From CAZOZZ01 sp965247425 (GTDB lineage: Bacteria > Acidobacteriota > Terriglobia > 20CM-2-55-15), in contig OZ252023.1 of NCBI GenBank assembly GCA_965247425.1, positions 5,890,001 through 5,954,000 of the forward strand: a stretch of 64,000 bases of DNA. The letters run 5' to 3'. Below are positions 35,165 to 44,903 of the stretch, piece by piece; position 1 is the first letter of the stretch, and the number at the start of each line of letters is the position of its first letter. The notes under the pieces are model-generated. The model searched no databases. It was given only the letters and a program-made list of their open reading frames with translations, and was not told the DNA's origin. A program made the translations under genes and the position numbers.

Positions 35165-36742
35165 ATGAGACCGAAGCTGGACCAACACCTCGACTACTTT
35201 ATCCTCGCTGCCCTCGCCGCTCTATGCTATGTCCTGTTTTTTTACCAGTTGGGTGGCGTCGGGCTGATGGGACCGGACGAGCCCCGGTATGCGGCGATCG
35301 CACGTACGATGTACGAGACCGGAGACTACATCACTCCCCGGCTGTGGGGTGAGACCTGGTTCGAGAAACCGGTTCTGATGTACTGGTTTGCCGCCATCGG
35401 CTACGCCTTGTTCGGTGTAGGCGAGGCCGGTGCCCGTTTCCCGTCTGCCCTGGGCGCTACGCTTTCGGTGTTCCTCATTTACTGGTGTGGCCGGCGGCTG
35501 TTTTCGCGGTGGACCGGCTTTGCCGCGGCGCTCATCCTGGTTTCCTCCCTGGGCTTCTTTGCGTTGGCGCGTGCGGCATCAATGGACATGCCCCTGACTG
35601 CCTCGTTGACCGCGGCGCTCGTGTTCTTTCTTCTCGGACACGAGGCCTCCCCGGGCCCCAGAAGGTGGTACTTCTATGGGTTCTATGCGGCCCTGGGGTT
35701 CGGCGTTCTGGCGAAAGGACCCATCGCGATCCTACTTCCGGCACTTACACTGACTTTGTTCCTGCTGTGGCGCGGAGGGCGTGGCGAATGGAGAGGATGG
35801 CATTTGGAGGGTGTGCTGGTGACCATCCTGGTTGCCGGGCCGTGGTACCTCGCGGTGACCTGGGTGAACGGTTGGGAATTCATCCAGGTTTTCATCCTCG
35901 ATCACAATCTGCAGCGATTTGCCACCGACGCATACGGCCACGACAGGCCGTTTTATTTTTTCGTGCCGGTGCTGCTCCTGATGATGTTCCCGTGGACCTT
36001 TCTTCTGATTCCCGCCCTACGCCGCCGGTTTGCCAAGAACGAACAGCTCATTCTGATGTGGGCCCTGGTACCGTTCGTTTTCTTTTCCCTGTCCGGTTCG
36101 AAACTGCCCGCCTATATCCTCCCGATGGCCCCCCCGATTGCGTTGCTCTGCGCCCGCGAGCTCTGTGCTGAGACCTCTCGTCTTTTTAAGTTGGCCACGT
36201 TTCTCCAAGCCTTGTTGGTTGTGGCCGTCGGTGTGACGTTCGGCTTCTTCGGCGAAGCCATCAACGTCGACTTCGCGCTGGCCCCCGTTGTTCTGGTAAC
36301 GGCTGCCCTCGTTATCGCCGGCGCTTTGATCGCAATCGGAGTATGGCTGCCCCCGCCCGTGCTCGGTGCCTTCAATGTTGTCACGATTGGAATCGTGGTC
36401 TTTGCCATCACCAATGCGTTCTTCCCGCGGGCGGAAAACCTGGAAACGATGCGCCCCTGGACTGGAAAACTCGACCGTTTCGTGTCCGAGAACCAGGAGG
36501 TCCTCCTGTACAAACCGGACCGGTGGATGGAGTACGGGCTTCAGTTCTATCGGGACAATCGAACCCGGACAGCGCTTTCTGAAGAGCAACTGGCTGAACT
36601 GACCGACCCGGGCGGCGCCAGATTGCTGTGCATCGCCGAGGACCGTCTGCTCGATGAACTCAGCACGAGCAACGCCGTCGAAGTCGAGGTTGTGGAGACG
36701 GTCGGAAACCAGGCCGCTTTCTGGGTGTGGCGATTGCGGTAG
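35165..36742 (+). CDS. ArnT-like membrane glycosyltransferase (GT39/83)
   Basis: A 525-residue polytopic glycosyltransferase using a polyprenyl-phosphate sugar donor. The first periplasmic loop carries the catalytic acidic pair in MGPDEPRYAAIA and then WFEKPVLMYW, as in ArnT and protein mannosyltransferases. About eleven to twelve hydrophobic segments follow, and a soluble C-terminal domain of about 100 residues. The neighbouring lipid A acyltransferase suggests that lipid A is the acceptor, but that is inference; other GT39 members modify proteins or undecaprenyl phosphates. Confidence 0.9.
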   Translation: MRPKLDQHLDYFILAALAALCYVLFFYQLGGVGLMGPDEPRYAAIARTMYETGDYITPRLWGETWFEKPVLMYWFAAIGYALFGVGEAGARFPSALGATLSVFLIYWCGRRLFSRWTGFAAALILVSSLGFFALARAASMDMPLTASLTAALVFFLLGHEASPGPRRWYFYGFYAALGFGVLAKGPIAILLPALTLTLFLLWRGGRGEWRGWHLEGVLVTILVAGPWYLAVTWVNGWEFIQVFILDHNLQRFATDAYGHDRPFYFFVPVLLLMMFPWTFLLIPALRRRFAKNEQLILMWALVPFVFFSLSGSKLPAYILPMAPPIALLCARELCAETSRLFKLATFLQALLVVAVGVTFGFFGEAINVDFALAPVVLVTAALVIAGALIAIGVWLPPPVLGAFNVVTIGIVVFAITNAFFPRAENLETMRPWTGKLDRFVSENQEVLLYKPDRWMEYGLQFYRDNRTRTALSEEQLAELTDPGGARLLCIAEDRLLDELSTSNAVEVEVVETVGNQAAFWVWRLR

Positions 36743-36808
36743 GGAAGGGAAAGTGTCCGGGGACCGAGATAGGAGAGCCTGAACTCGACGTTTACAGTTT
36801 GCCGACGA

Positions 36809-36981
36809 TTTTTTTCAACGCAAAAACGCAAAGACGCAAAGTGTTTCTTTTTTACGCTTACCCGCGATTGCGTACTGAAAACTGACTGTTTCGTAAATTG
36901 TGACGTCGCAGGGCCGGGTAGGATCGACCGGTAAGCGAGACAAAAAACTTTGCGACTTCGCGTCTTTGCGTTGAAAAAAAA
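36809..36981. repeat. Octamer-arm palindromic element, copy 4
   Basis: The left arm (36809-36841) is TTTTTTTCAACGCAAAA then ACGCAAAG units; the right arm (36946-36981) is the inverse and ends GCGTTGAAAAAAAA. The interior shares a stretch near 36915-36950 (GATCGACCGGTAAGCGAGAC) with copy 5 at about 45049-45066, so these two are of one lineage. Confidence 0.88.
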
Positions 36982-36997
36982 GTGTCAACTTGTCAGC

Positions 36998-37709
36998 CTA
37001 GTTCAGGTAAAAGACGATGCCCGCCGAGGCTTCGACGTTGTGGAACGCCCCTCCCGCCGGAAACACCGTGGCGTTCGCGTCGTCCGATTCGCGGGGTAGG
37101 CCGAACGAAGGTGTGCGCCCCAGGAACGCTCGGACGTCGAATCGGAACCCCACTCGTGATCCCGCCCTGGCCTTGACACCAAAACCGTAGTTGAGCGCGA
37201 ACGATGACGATTCGTTCAGTTCAGCGACGTTGCCCCGAAGCGGATCGCGTGCGATGGATTTTGCTTCGTCGGTGGGCCGGTACAATGTGCCCCCTATCCC
37301 GAGGGCCAGGAACGGCCGGACCGTCTGTGTTTCATCGTCGCTGAACATAGTACAGCGTGTTGACCGCGAATTGATGGATCTGCATACCCAGAGCCAACTC
37401 TGAGGCGGTCGGGCTTTTCGTGATGAAACGCGCCTCGTTGGACTCGAAGCTGTACGTGAATTCTTCTCCCCAGTGTCCCGACGTAAAGACGTTGAAACGG
37501 AGTCCGCCGCGAAAGGCCTGGTTGAACTTGAACTCGGACTGGATCGGTGTGACCGCTTGTGGGAAGCCTATCTCGAAGCCGTTCGTACTGTGCCACGATC
37601 CGCCGAAGAAAAGATTCAATTCAAGGTCTCCATCTCCTTGGGCGAAAATATTGCGCGGAACAACCACCAGCCAGACGATCAAAAAGATACCAACACTCAG
37701 CCTTCGCAT
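36998..37709 (-). pseudogene. Outer-membrane beta-barrel protein, frameshifted
   Basis: Two adjoining minus-strand frames make one barrel protein of about 235 residues. The first (37332-37709) has a signal peptide, MRRLSVGIFLIVWLVVVPRN then FAQ, and ends abruptly after NTLYYVQRR. The second (36998-37348) resumes with MFSDDETQTVRPFLALGIGG and ends in FHNVEASAGIVFYLN, a typical C-terminal barrel strand. Joining YY to MFSDDE needs two bases, as if one AT of TATATG was lost near 37347. It may be a true mutation, a sequencing error, or an overlap with reinitiation at the internal ATG. The family is the OmpA/opacity-like small barrels. Confidence 0.75.
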
Positions 37710-37865
37710 ATGAACCTCGATCCGGGGTTTCCAAGGCGCGCTTCGTGGACAGACCCGACCACAAACACGTTGGCACATTAACGGAAAGGCCTTCTAAAGT
37801 CAAATGAACTTAGGAGTTAACGGTGAGCCCCAACATTGCAGGCGCGCGTGTCCCAGCCGCCGGCG

Positions 37866-38429
37866 TCACTCGGATTCCGAGCCACGCCCCGCAAGATATT
37901 CTCCCGGCGTATTTAGGTTTCGAAAGATATCGGGTGAGAATCCCAGCTCCGTCAGCTCCTCAACCCGAATTATTTGCGTCTGTGAGTCGTTGACGAAACG
38001 GCGAACGCTTCTTACCGAGCTTTGAATCATGGAATCTAATTGTGGAAGGACCTTCCGGGCAACTCCCAGGCAGAGAGGGACCCTGGTTTCGATCGAGCAT
38101 GCCAGAACGTCGTTGTCGCCTTCGAGGGCCCGGCGACGGAAGAAACCAAGGAATGCGGTGGTGAGGAACGGCAGGTCGGTCGCAACAAACAGATTGGTTT
38201 CCGTCGAAGTCTGTTCAAGTGCTGTCCGGATACCGCCCAGAGGCCCCAGTCCGGGTTCTCGGTCCGGCAGTGCCGTACCCCCTACAACTTCCACCGAGTC
38301 GGTCACCGCCGACAGTTGTCGGACCATGTGTTCGAGCAACGTGCCCCCTTTCCACTCGAGCTGGGACTTGTCGCGCCCCATTCGACGGCTCTGGCCTCCA
38401 ACTAAAACAAAACCGCTCACGCGTTTCAT
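37866..38429 (-). CDS. mobA: Molybdenum cofactor guanylyltransferase MobA
   Basis: A 187-residue nucleotidyltransferase that joins GMP to molybdopterin. The N-terminal signature GFVLVGGQSRRMGRDKSQLEW is the GTP-binding loop (seen as GGQSRRMGRDK near residues 12-22), and NLFVATDLPFLTT holds the metal-binding aspartate. No other molybdopterin genes are near. A small inverted-repeat element begins three bases from its start codon. Confidence 0.92.
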   Translation of the reverse strand: MKRVSGFVLVGGQSRRMGRDKSQLEWKGGTLLEHMVRQLSAVTDSVEVVGGTALPDREPGLGPLGGIRTALEQTSTETNLFVATDLPFLTTAFLGFFRRRALEGDNDVLACSIETRVPLCLGVARKVLPQLDSMIQSSVRSVRRFVNDSQTQIIRVEELTELGFSPDIFRNLNTPGEYLAGRGSESE

Positions 38430-38432
38430 GAT

Positions 38433-38618
38433 CTAAGGGCCCGCTCAACAATAACTTCACATCTTGGCATCCCATCTTCACGCCATCTTCGGCCGCTCCT
38501 CAATCACAGATCCTCGAAATAGCGGGGCTATTCCTCCGGTCTGCTCAATCGGTCGCGACCGAATCTGACGCAAATCTGGGCGCCAACTCTGTGAAGCTAT
38601 TCTTGAGCGGACCCTAAG
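38433..38618. mobile_element. 186-bp inverted-repeat element
   Basis: Both ends are imperfect inverted repeats of about 28 bases: left CTAAGGGCCCGCTCAACAAT and on, right (read inversely) CTTAGGGTCCGCTCAAGAAT and on, sharing CCGCTCAA and AATA-CTTCACA. Inside are a hairpin AATAGC/GCTATT near 38520-38534 and a perfect 14-base palindrome TCGGTCGCGACCGA near 38551-38564. It has no coding capacity. With a single copy here I cannot show mobility, but the structure is that of a miniature transposable element. Confidence 0.65.
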
Positions 38619-38792
38619 AGTATCTCAGAACGGAAAAGGGAAGGTGGCGGGGCCTCTCTGTCAGCCCCGGCCTTTATTGACACGGCCTTTCGCCTTCACT
38701 TATTATGAATGTTCCGTTTTTAGTTGAAAACATTAGAGTTATAAGCCGATGTGTGCCGGTTCGAGAGTGGGACCGTCAAAGTGACGAGACTT

Positions 38793-40646
38793 ATGATGAG
38801 AAGAATTGCCTCTGTGTTTCTACTCGCCGGTTTCTTCGGCGCTACGATCTTTCCCGCCTATTCGCAAAGCAGTACCCAGTTCTTTCCGGTTGACGAAGTT
38901 CGGGAAGGAATGAAGGGCATTGGCAAGACCGTTTTCCAGGGGACCGCGATCGAAGAGTTCGACGTCGAGATCCTGGGTGTCCTCAAGAACTCTGCGCCTA
39001 AACAGGACATGATCATGGCCCGGGTGTCGGGTGGGCCTCTCGCCAGAACGGGCGTGATGCAGGGCATGAGCGGCAGCCCGGTCTACATCGATGGACGACT
39101 GCTTGGCGCCGTGGCGTTTGCCTTCAATTTCTCCAAGGACCCGATCGCGGGAATTCAGCCCATCGGTCAAATGGTCGACATCCTCAATGAGAACAACACG
39201 GATGTGGCCGGCCCGGGGGGGGCGTTCCCCCTCGAGAGTCCGCGCGCGTACGTGAACAAGTTGATGGTCGGGCTAGGAGCGGGAGACGGGATCGAAAAAT
39301 ATCTCTTTCCGCAATCCTGGATGAGTAACAATCCGGTTGTTGCCTCTCTCCAGGCCGGCGGCATGACGCAAATTCGAACCCCGCTTTCGATTTCCGGTGT
39401 GTCTCCTGTAGCGATCCGACAATTTTCAGGCTTGTTCGAGGCCTTCGGATTTTCCCCCGTTCAGGGCGGCGGTTCGGCAAGCGCGGCTTCGATTTCGGCC
39501 GCGCCGGCAACCGGAATCCGGCCTGGCGATTCGATCAACGCCGAATTGGTGCGTGGAGATATCAGCGTCAGCGCAAACGGAACGGTGACGCACGTCGATG
39601 GAGACAAGGTTTACGCTTTCGGCCATCCGTTCATGTCGACCGGGCCCACCGATGTGCCGATGTCGAAAGGACACGTGATCACCCTCATTCCCAGTGTCTC
39701 GACCTCGTTCAAAGTTGCGGTACCTCTTGAAGTTGTGGGTGCATTCAAACAGGACCGTGCCACGGGGATCTACGGAAAGTTGGGAGAGTCGGCCCGCATG
39801 ATCCCGGTGAGGGTCGATGTGCGGACGTCGAGGAACGAGACAGAACGCTACGAATTCGAAATCGTAAACGATCGATTCCTGACGCCGTTCATGATGAACT
39901 TCACGGTGTTCAATGCGATCCTGGCCAGCGAAAGAGGACTGGGGGAATCGACGCTCCAAATTACGGGGCAGATTCATCTGGCCGGTGGACGGACGGTCGA
40001 CATAGACAATGCGTTCGCCGGCGATATGAACGGTCCGGCCCGGGCGACGATTGCGACTGTTGCACCGATAACTTATCTGCTGTCGGTTGGTTCGAGCGAT
40101 CTCGTCATCGACTCGGTCGAGTTGGAGATCGTGTCGATCGACCGAAAGCGCAGCGCGATCCTAGAAGCGTTGACCGTGGACCGGACCGAAGTGAGCGCCG
40201 GAGAGACGGTGGGTCTCTCGGCCCATTTGCGAACTGCGGGAGGAGATGAGTTCATTGAGAAGTACTCTGTCGAAATCCCCATCGGCCTGGCGCCGGGGAG
40301 GTTGCAGTTGTTAGTCGGAGACGGAGTCACGATGACGACGTCTGAGCTTCAGCGCGCGCCGTCGGGCGCACCCCGGGACCTCGGACAGATCATCAGGGAA
40401 TTAAACAAACTGAGGAAAACCGACCGGCTTTACGTCAAGTTGCTCAGCGCAGTGCCCGGTGTCGTGATCGCGGGCGAAGAGTTGCCCTTGCTTCCGCCTT
40501 CAATGATAGCGATGATGCAGACGGGCCGGTCTTCGGACCGCAACACCTCGGGCACGCGGAGTTCCGCGGTCGGCGAGTTCGAACTTCCGGCATCCGATTA
40601 TGTGATCCAGGGCCAGAGATCGCTGAACCTGACGATCATCCAGTGA
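38793..40646 (+). CDS. Exported SpoIVB-type S55 peptidase domain protein
   Basis: About 617 residues with a signal peptide (MMRRIASVFLLAGFFGATIF, then YSQ). The S55 domain occupies roughly residues 30-330: MKGIGKTVFQG near the start, GVMQGMSGSPVYIDGRLLG with the catalytic serine, and DKVYAFGHPFMS. In spore formers SpoIVB is a signalling protease; here no sporulation genes exist and the role is unknown. The C-terminal 280 residues look beta-rich. I start at the ATG at 38793; an in-frame GTG lies at 38751. It probably forms an operon with the next two exported proteins. Confidence 0.85.
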   Translation: MMRRIASVFLLAGFFGATIFPAYSQSSTQFFPVDEVREGMKGIGKTVFQGTAIEEFDVEILGVLKNSAPKQDMIMARVSGGPLARTGVMQGMSGSPVYIDGRLLGAVAFAFNFSKDPIAGIQPIGQMVDILNENNTDVAGPGGAFPLESPRAYVNKLMVGLGAGDGIEKYLFPQSWMSNNPVVASLQAGGMTQIRTPLSISGVSPVAIRQFSGLFEAFGFSPVQGGGSASAASISAAPATGIRPGDSINAELVRGDISVSANGTVTHVDGDKVYAFGHPFMSTGPTDVPMSKGHVITLIPSVSTSFKVAVPLEVVGAFKQDRATGIYGKLGESARMIPVRVDVRTSRNETERYEFEIVNDRFLTPFMMNFTVFNAILASERGLGESTLQITGQIHLAGGRTVDIDNAFAGDMNGPARATIATVAPITYLLSVGSSDLVIDSVELEIVSIDRKRSAILEALTVDRTEVSAGETVGLSAHLRTAGGDEFIEKYSVEIPIGLAPGRLQLLVGDGVTMTTSELQRAPSGAPRDLGQIIRELNKLRKTDRLYVKLLSAVPGVVIAGEELPLLPPSMIAMMQTGRSSDRNTSGTRSSAVGEFELPASDYVIQGQRSLNLTIIQ

Positions 40647-40672
40647 AAGCCGTCTAATCCGTGGGAAATTCG

Positions 40673-42847
40673 ATGAGAAAATCGTTCTGGTTGATTCCAA
40701 TCCTGTTCGCCCTGCCTGCTCTAGCCGTGATTCCCCAGTTCTGGGAAGTTCGAACCTACGACGAGTTCCGGAGTGGCGAACTGCATAGCCTGTCGGTGAC
40801 GAGCGACGGCGAGCTGGTGCTGGCTCCGCGCTTCGACATGTTGTTCGATACGGAAGAACCCCTGATCTTCAGTGCAGTTACAGATTCGGAGGGAAACGTC
40901 TATCTGGGTACGGGGCATGATGGGAAGGTCTATAAGGTAGACCGCGACGGTAACGGATCCGTTCTTCTGGATCTGGGAGAACTGGATGTTCTGGCTCTGA
41001 CTCTGGGTGCTGAAGACGTCTTGTTTGCCGCGACGTCTCCGGACGGCAAGGTTTACCGCGTTGGGGCGGACGGTTCGGCGGAATCGTTTTTCGACCCGGA
41101 AGCGAAGTACATCTGGTCGATGGTTTTCGATGAAAGCGGGGATCTGCTCGTGGCGACCGGCGACGAGGGCGTGATCTATCGAGTTGGAGCCGACGGGCAG
41201 GGCGAAGTGTTCTACGACAGTGACGAGACCCACATCATCACGATGGTTCTGGACGCGGACGGAAACGTGATAGCCGGTGGGGATCCCAAGGGGTACGTGT
41301 ATCGCATCAGCCCCGATGGGAAGCCCTTCGTTCTGTATGACTCCGGAATGCGCGAAGTGCATTCGGTTGCAGTTGCTCCCGACGGGACGATTTATGCCGG
41401 TGTGCTCGGCGGGTCCGGGGGCGGGCTCCCGGCTGCCCCGCCGTCGCCGTCGGAGACACCGGCGGGCACTCCGACCGTTAGTATCACCGTGGGTGCTGCC
41501 GTCGAAGCTGGCGCCGCCGGGCAGGCGCCCGCAACTCCGCAGCGGGCAGCACAGCCCGCGGCGCGGGGGCGTGGTTCCGGTCGCGGTGGACAGGCGGGCA
41601 ACGCCCGGAGTGCGATCCTCGAGATCCGGCCCGATCAATCCGTAACCACTGTCTGGCAATCGTCAAGCGAGAGGGTGTTTTCGCTATTACCCGAGGAGGA
41701 CCGGCTCCTGTTTTCAACCGGTACGAAAGGGCTCATCTATTCCTACGAAGGGCCTCGCCGGACCACTTTGCTCGTGGAATCCTCCGAAGAGCAGACGACC
41801 CGACTGTTGGCTTCTGCCGATGGCATCCTGGCGACATCTTCCAATTCCGGGAAACTGTTTCTACTTCGCGCCGAATCGGCCGATTCAGGTTCGTATGAAT
41901 CGATCGTCCGGAACACCGATGCCACGTCGAGCTGGGGGAAGGTGACATGGAAAGGTGGTGCGGAAGGTGTGGAGATCCTCACCCGAAGCGGCAACACCGG
42001 GACTCCGGACCGAACGTGGGCGGATTGGTCCTCGATCGGTGACGACGGTTCGGTCGCCAGTCCCAGGGCCCGTTTCATTCAGTGGAAGGCGACGTTTCGT
42101 GCGGGAGACGATTCCAGCCCTGTTCTCTCGTCGGTGACCGTCCCCTATCTGCAGCAGAACTTCCGTCCGGTCGTTCGGTCCCTGACTGTCCTGCCTTCCG
42201 GCGTCGCGCTGCAGAAAGTCCAGACGGTCAACAATGGGGCACCTCCTCCCGCCAACGGGTCCGCACCGGTTCGAGTCATCCCGCCCAGGAGGTCCCTGCG
42301 AAAAGGCGCGCAGTCACTCCAGTGGACCGCAACGGACCGTAACAACGACGGCCTCGTGTATTCCATCCATTACAAAGCTGAAAATGAGGGATCGTGGAAA
42401 CTACTGGTCGCTGACGTCGAGGACCCGTTCTACACGATCGATTCCGACACCTTGCCGGACGGCATGTACGTCGTTCGGGTGGAGGTCAGCGACATGGGAT
42501 CGAACCCGGCGGAAATGACGTTGTCCGGACAGAGAGAGACGCCACCGTTTGCAATCGACAACACCCCGCCCGTGGTAACGGTGCGGGACGCAGGCATTCT
42601 TACCGGCAGAGCGAGCATTCACGTAGACGTGGAGGATCAGACTTCCACCTTGAAAAAGGCTGAAATTTCGATCGACGCGGGTGTCTGGCGGCCCGTTTTT
42701 TCGATGGACGGCATCATCGATTCAAAGTCAGAAGCCTTTGAATTTCAGTCTGTTCAGCTCGAAGCCGGAGAACACATCATCGCGTTCCGGGTGTACGATC
42801 AGAACGAAAACGTCGGGATGGGAAAAACAATTGTGCGGATTCCCTGA
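40673..42847 (+). CDS. Exported beta-propeller protein with C-terminal Ig/FN3-like domains
   Basis: About 724 residues with a signal peptide (MRKSFWLIPILFALPALA). Residues 40-240 hold repeated propeller blades (GKVYKVDRDG; GKVYRVGADG; GVIYRVGADG; GYVYRISPDG). A Pro/Ala/Gly-rich insert follows at about 240-310, then more blades to about 430. The C-terminal third has Ig- or fibronectin-like strands (SLQWTATDRNNDGLVYSIHY; DGMYVVRVEVSD). I know no function; binding of a protein or polysaccharide outside the inner membrane is plausible. It begins 26 bases after the S55 gene. Confidence 0.78.
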   Translation: MRKSFWLIPILFALPALAVIPQFWEVRTYDEFRSGELHSLSVTSDGELVLAPRFDMLFDTEEPLIFSAVTDSEGNVYLGTGHDGKVYKVDRDGNGSVLLDLGELDVLALTLGAEDVLFAATSPDGKVYRVGADGSAESFFDPEAKYIWSMVFDESGDLLVATGDEGVIYRVGADGQGEVFYDSDETHIITMVLDADGNVIAGGDPKGYVYRISPDGKPFVLYDSGMREVHSVAVAPDGTIYAGVLGGSGGGLPAAPPSPSETPAGTPTVSITVGAAVEAGAAGQAPATPQRAAQPAARGRGSGRGGQAGNARSAILEIRPDQSVTTVWQSSSERVFSLLPEEDRLLFSTGTKGLIYSYEGPRRTTLLVESSEEQTTRLLASADGILATSSNSGKLFLLRAESADSGSYESIVRNTDATSSWGKVTWKGGAEGVEILTRSGNTGTPDRTWADWSSIGDDGSVASPRARFIQWKATFRAGDDSSPVLSSVTVPYLQQNFRPVVRSLTVLPSGVALQKVQTVNNGAPPPANGSAPVRVIPPRRSLRKGAQSLQWTATDRNNDGLVYSIHYKAENEGSWKLLVADVEDPFYTIDSDTLPDGMYVVRVEVSDMGSNPAEMTLSGQRETPPFAIDNTPPVVTVRDAGILTGRASIHVDVEDQTSTLKKAEISIDAGVWRPVFSMDGIIDSKSEAFEFQSVQLEAGEHIIAFRVYDQNENVGMGKTIVRIP

Positions 42848-42900
42848 ATGGGCCGTCTAACACAACTGGAGACGACACCAATTCCCCCGAGTGAAACGCT

Positions 42901-44892
42901 ATGAGAAAAATTTCGATAGTAATGATTGGCTGCATTATGGCCGTTTCGGCATCGGCACAAACGCTGATAACGCAATCCGATGCATCGGATCGTCCGCAGA
43001 TCGACATCGAGTCCTATTCCATAGAGGCGACGATCGACCCGTTCGAAAGCGAGCTGGTCGCGACAGCCGACATTCGATTCGTTCAGCTCGATCGGGAGAA
43101 CTACGTCGTGTTCGACCTGGATCGAAGGCTGCGTGTTCGCGATGTGTATCTCGGAGAGGAAGAACCGCTTCCCGTGCGCTTCCGCCAGTTTGATCTGGAC
43201 TCGACGCTCGAGGTGGATTTGAGCGATCTGGGCCAGTTCGACCAGCCCTTTCTCCACATCGAATACGATGGCATCCTGAACCCTGAAGAGGGCCGGCGCG
43301 AACCGATCCTCAGTCGAATTGCGTCGGAGAACGCATTTCTTCTCTACGACGCCAAGTGGTTTCCCCTGAACGGTCTCTATCGGGACTCTTCAATGATGGA
43401 ACTGAACCTGACGGTTCCGTCTGATTGGCAGGTGGTGACCAGCCTGACCAAGGACGCGGACGTTTCCCTGGGCGAGACTTCAAGCCTTTCGTTCGCCGGC
43501 ACGACTCCGTCGTTCTGGGGAAGTCTGGTGGGGGGGCGATATGAAACGATCGCGGTTTCCACCGAGGGTGGTCCCGACGTCGAGGTGATGGTCCTTGGTG
43601 ATGCCGCCGAAGCCGGGGCCGAAATGGGCGAGGCAGCGGCTGATGTGATGGCGTTTTACACCGAGACGTTCGGTGAGCCCCGATCGTCTTCGTTCCGACT
43701 GGTTGCGATCGACGGAGCAAACTGGGAATCCCGATCCGCCGCGGGAATGTTGCTGTTGCCATCGGCGGAGTTTCGGTCCGACTTTGATCCCTGGGATCTG
43801 GCTCGTCACGTCGCCGGCCAATGGTTTCCGCTGACGTATGCCATCGCGGATCCACGCGTCGATGCCTGGCTTGGGAACGGCCTGGCGGTATTCTCCAGCC
43901 TGTATTACTTCGAATCAGTCTTTTCGCCACTGGACGCCCAGGAGTATGTCGAACGGGCCATGGTGAAGGCGTTGAGCTACGAAGGGAACACGCCGGTGAA
44001 TCAGGCAGGTGGCTTTGATACAGATTCACCGGAATTTAATGCCCTGGCGACATATAAGGGCGGCTATATTCTGCGGATGCTTCGTGATGTGGTTGGAGAT
44101 GAGGAGTTCGTGGCGATGCTGCGCGATTTTCCCACTCACTTTGCCGATAAGCCCCTGTCCACCTCCGCGCTGCTGGAAATTGCTTCCAACTCCGCCGGTG
44201 AAGACCTGACCTATTTCTTCGATCAGTGGCTGAATTCTTCGGGCGTGCCCGAGTTTACGCGCGAGTACACGATATTCCGCCTTCGTGACGGGTATAAGGT
44301 CATGGGTCAGATCAACCAGGATCTGGACCTGTTCCGCATGCCCGTCGAGGTGGAGGTCCTGACCGATGGGGAGCCCGAATACCACCGCGTCTGGGTGTCG
44401 GGCCCGTCGAGCGATTTCGACCTGATCACGGAACGGAAGCCGCGTTCAATCAATATCGATCCCAACCTCAGGATGCTCCGCCTATCGGACGACATGAAGG
44501 TTTCGATCCATGTCAGCCGTGGTGAGGACCTTTCCGATGGAGGTAACTACAACCAGGCGATCGACGAGTTTCAATCTGCCGTCGACCTGGATCGATTGAG
44601 CTCTCTGGCGTTCTTCAGAATGGGCGAGGCACTTTTCGAACTTGGCAACCTGCAGGCGTCGGCCAACGTCTTTCGTGAGGTCTTGAACGGCGATCTCCTG
44701 CCCCGCTGGGTCGAGGTCTGGGCCTACGTCAACCTCGGCAAGATCTACGACATCCGCGGTCAGAGGGAACGTGCGGTCACCGAGTACCAGAAAGCCGTCA
44801 ACACCGGTGACGACGCCTACGGCGCGCAGGACGAAGCGGAGCGATACATCAACGCCCCCTTCCGCCGTTCCGGCAGGCCCACGATAGGTTGA
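42901..44892 (+). CDS. M1 aminopeptidase-like protein, active site lost, TPR tail
   Basis: A 663-residue exported protein (signal peptide MRKISIVMIGCIMAVSASAQ). Residues 30-200 match the N-terminal beta domain of M1 aminopeptidases and 230-470 the thermolysin-like domain. Where the family has HELAHQW it has RHVAGQW, and where the family has WLNEGFA it has WLGNGLA, so both zinc histidines, the catalytic glutamate and the third ligand are all replaced. Residues 540-640 form TPR-like repeats. It is therefore likely a binding protein and not a peptidase. It follows the propeller gene by 53 bases. Confidence 0.82.
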   Translation: MRKISIVMIGCIMAVSASAQTLITQSDASDRPQIDIESYSIEATIDPFESELVATADIRFVQLDRENYVVFDLDRRLRVRDVYLGEEEPLPVRFRQFDLDSTLEVDLSDLGQFDQPFLHIEYDGILNPEEGRREPILSRIASENAFLLYDAKWFPLNGLYRDSSMMELNLTVPSDWQVVTSLTKDADVSLGETSSLSFAGTTPSFWGSLVGGRYETIAVSTEGGPDVEVMVLGDAAEAGAEMGEAAADVMAFYTETFGEPRSSSFRLVAIDGANWESRSAAGMLLLPSAEFRSDFDPWDLARHVAGQWFPLTYAIADPRVDAWLGNGLAVFSSLYYFESVFSPLDAQEYVERAMVKALSYEGNTPVNQAGGFDTDSPEFNALATYKGGYILRMLRDVVGDEEFVAMLRDFPTHFADKPLSTSALLEIASNSAGEDLTYFFDQWLNSSGVPEFTREYTIFRLRDGYKVMGQINQDLDLFRMPVEVEVLTDGEPEYHRVWVSGPSSDFDLITERKPRSINIDPNLRMLRLSDDMKVSIHVSRGEDLSDGGNYNQAIDEFQSAVDLDRLSSLAFFRMGEALFELGNLQASANVFREVLNGDLLPRWVEVWAYVNLGKIYDIRGQRERAVTEYQKAVNTGDDAYGAQDEAERYINAPFRRSGRPTIG

Positions 44893-44903
44893 TGCTGCAG
44901 GAC

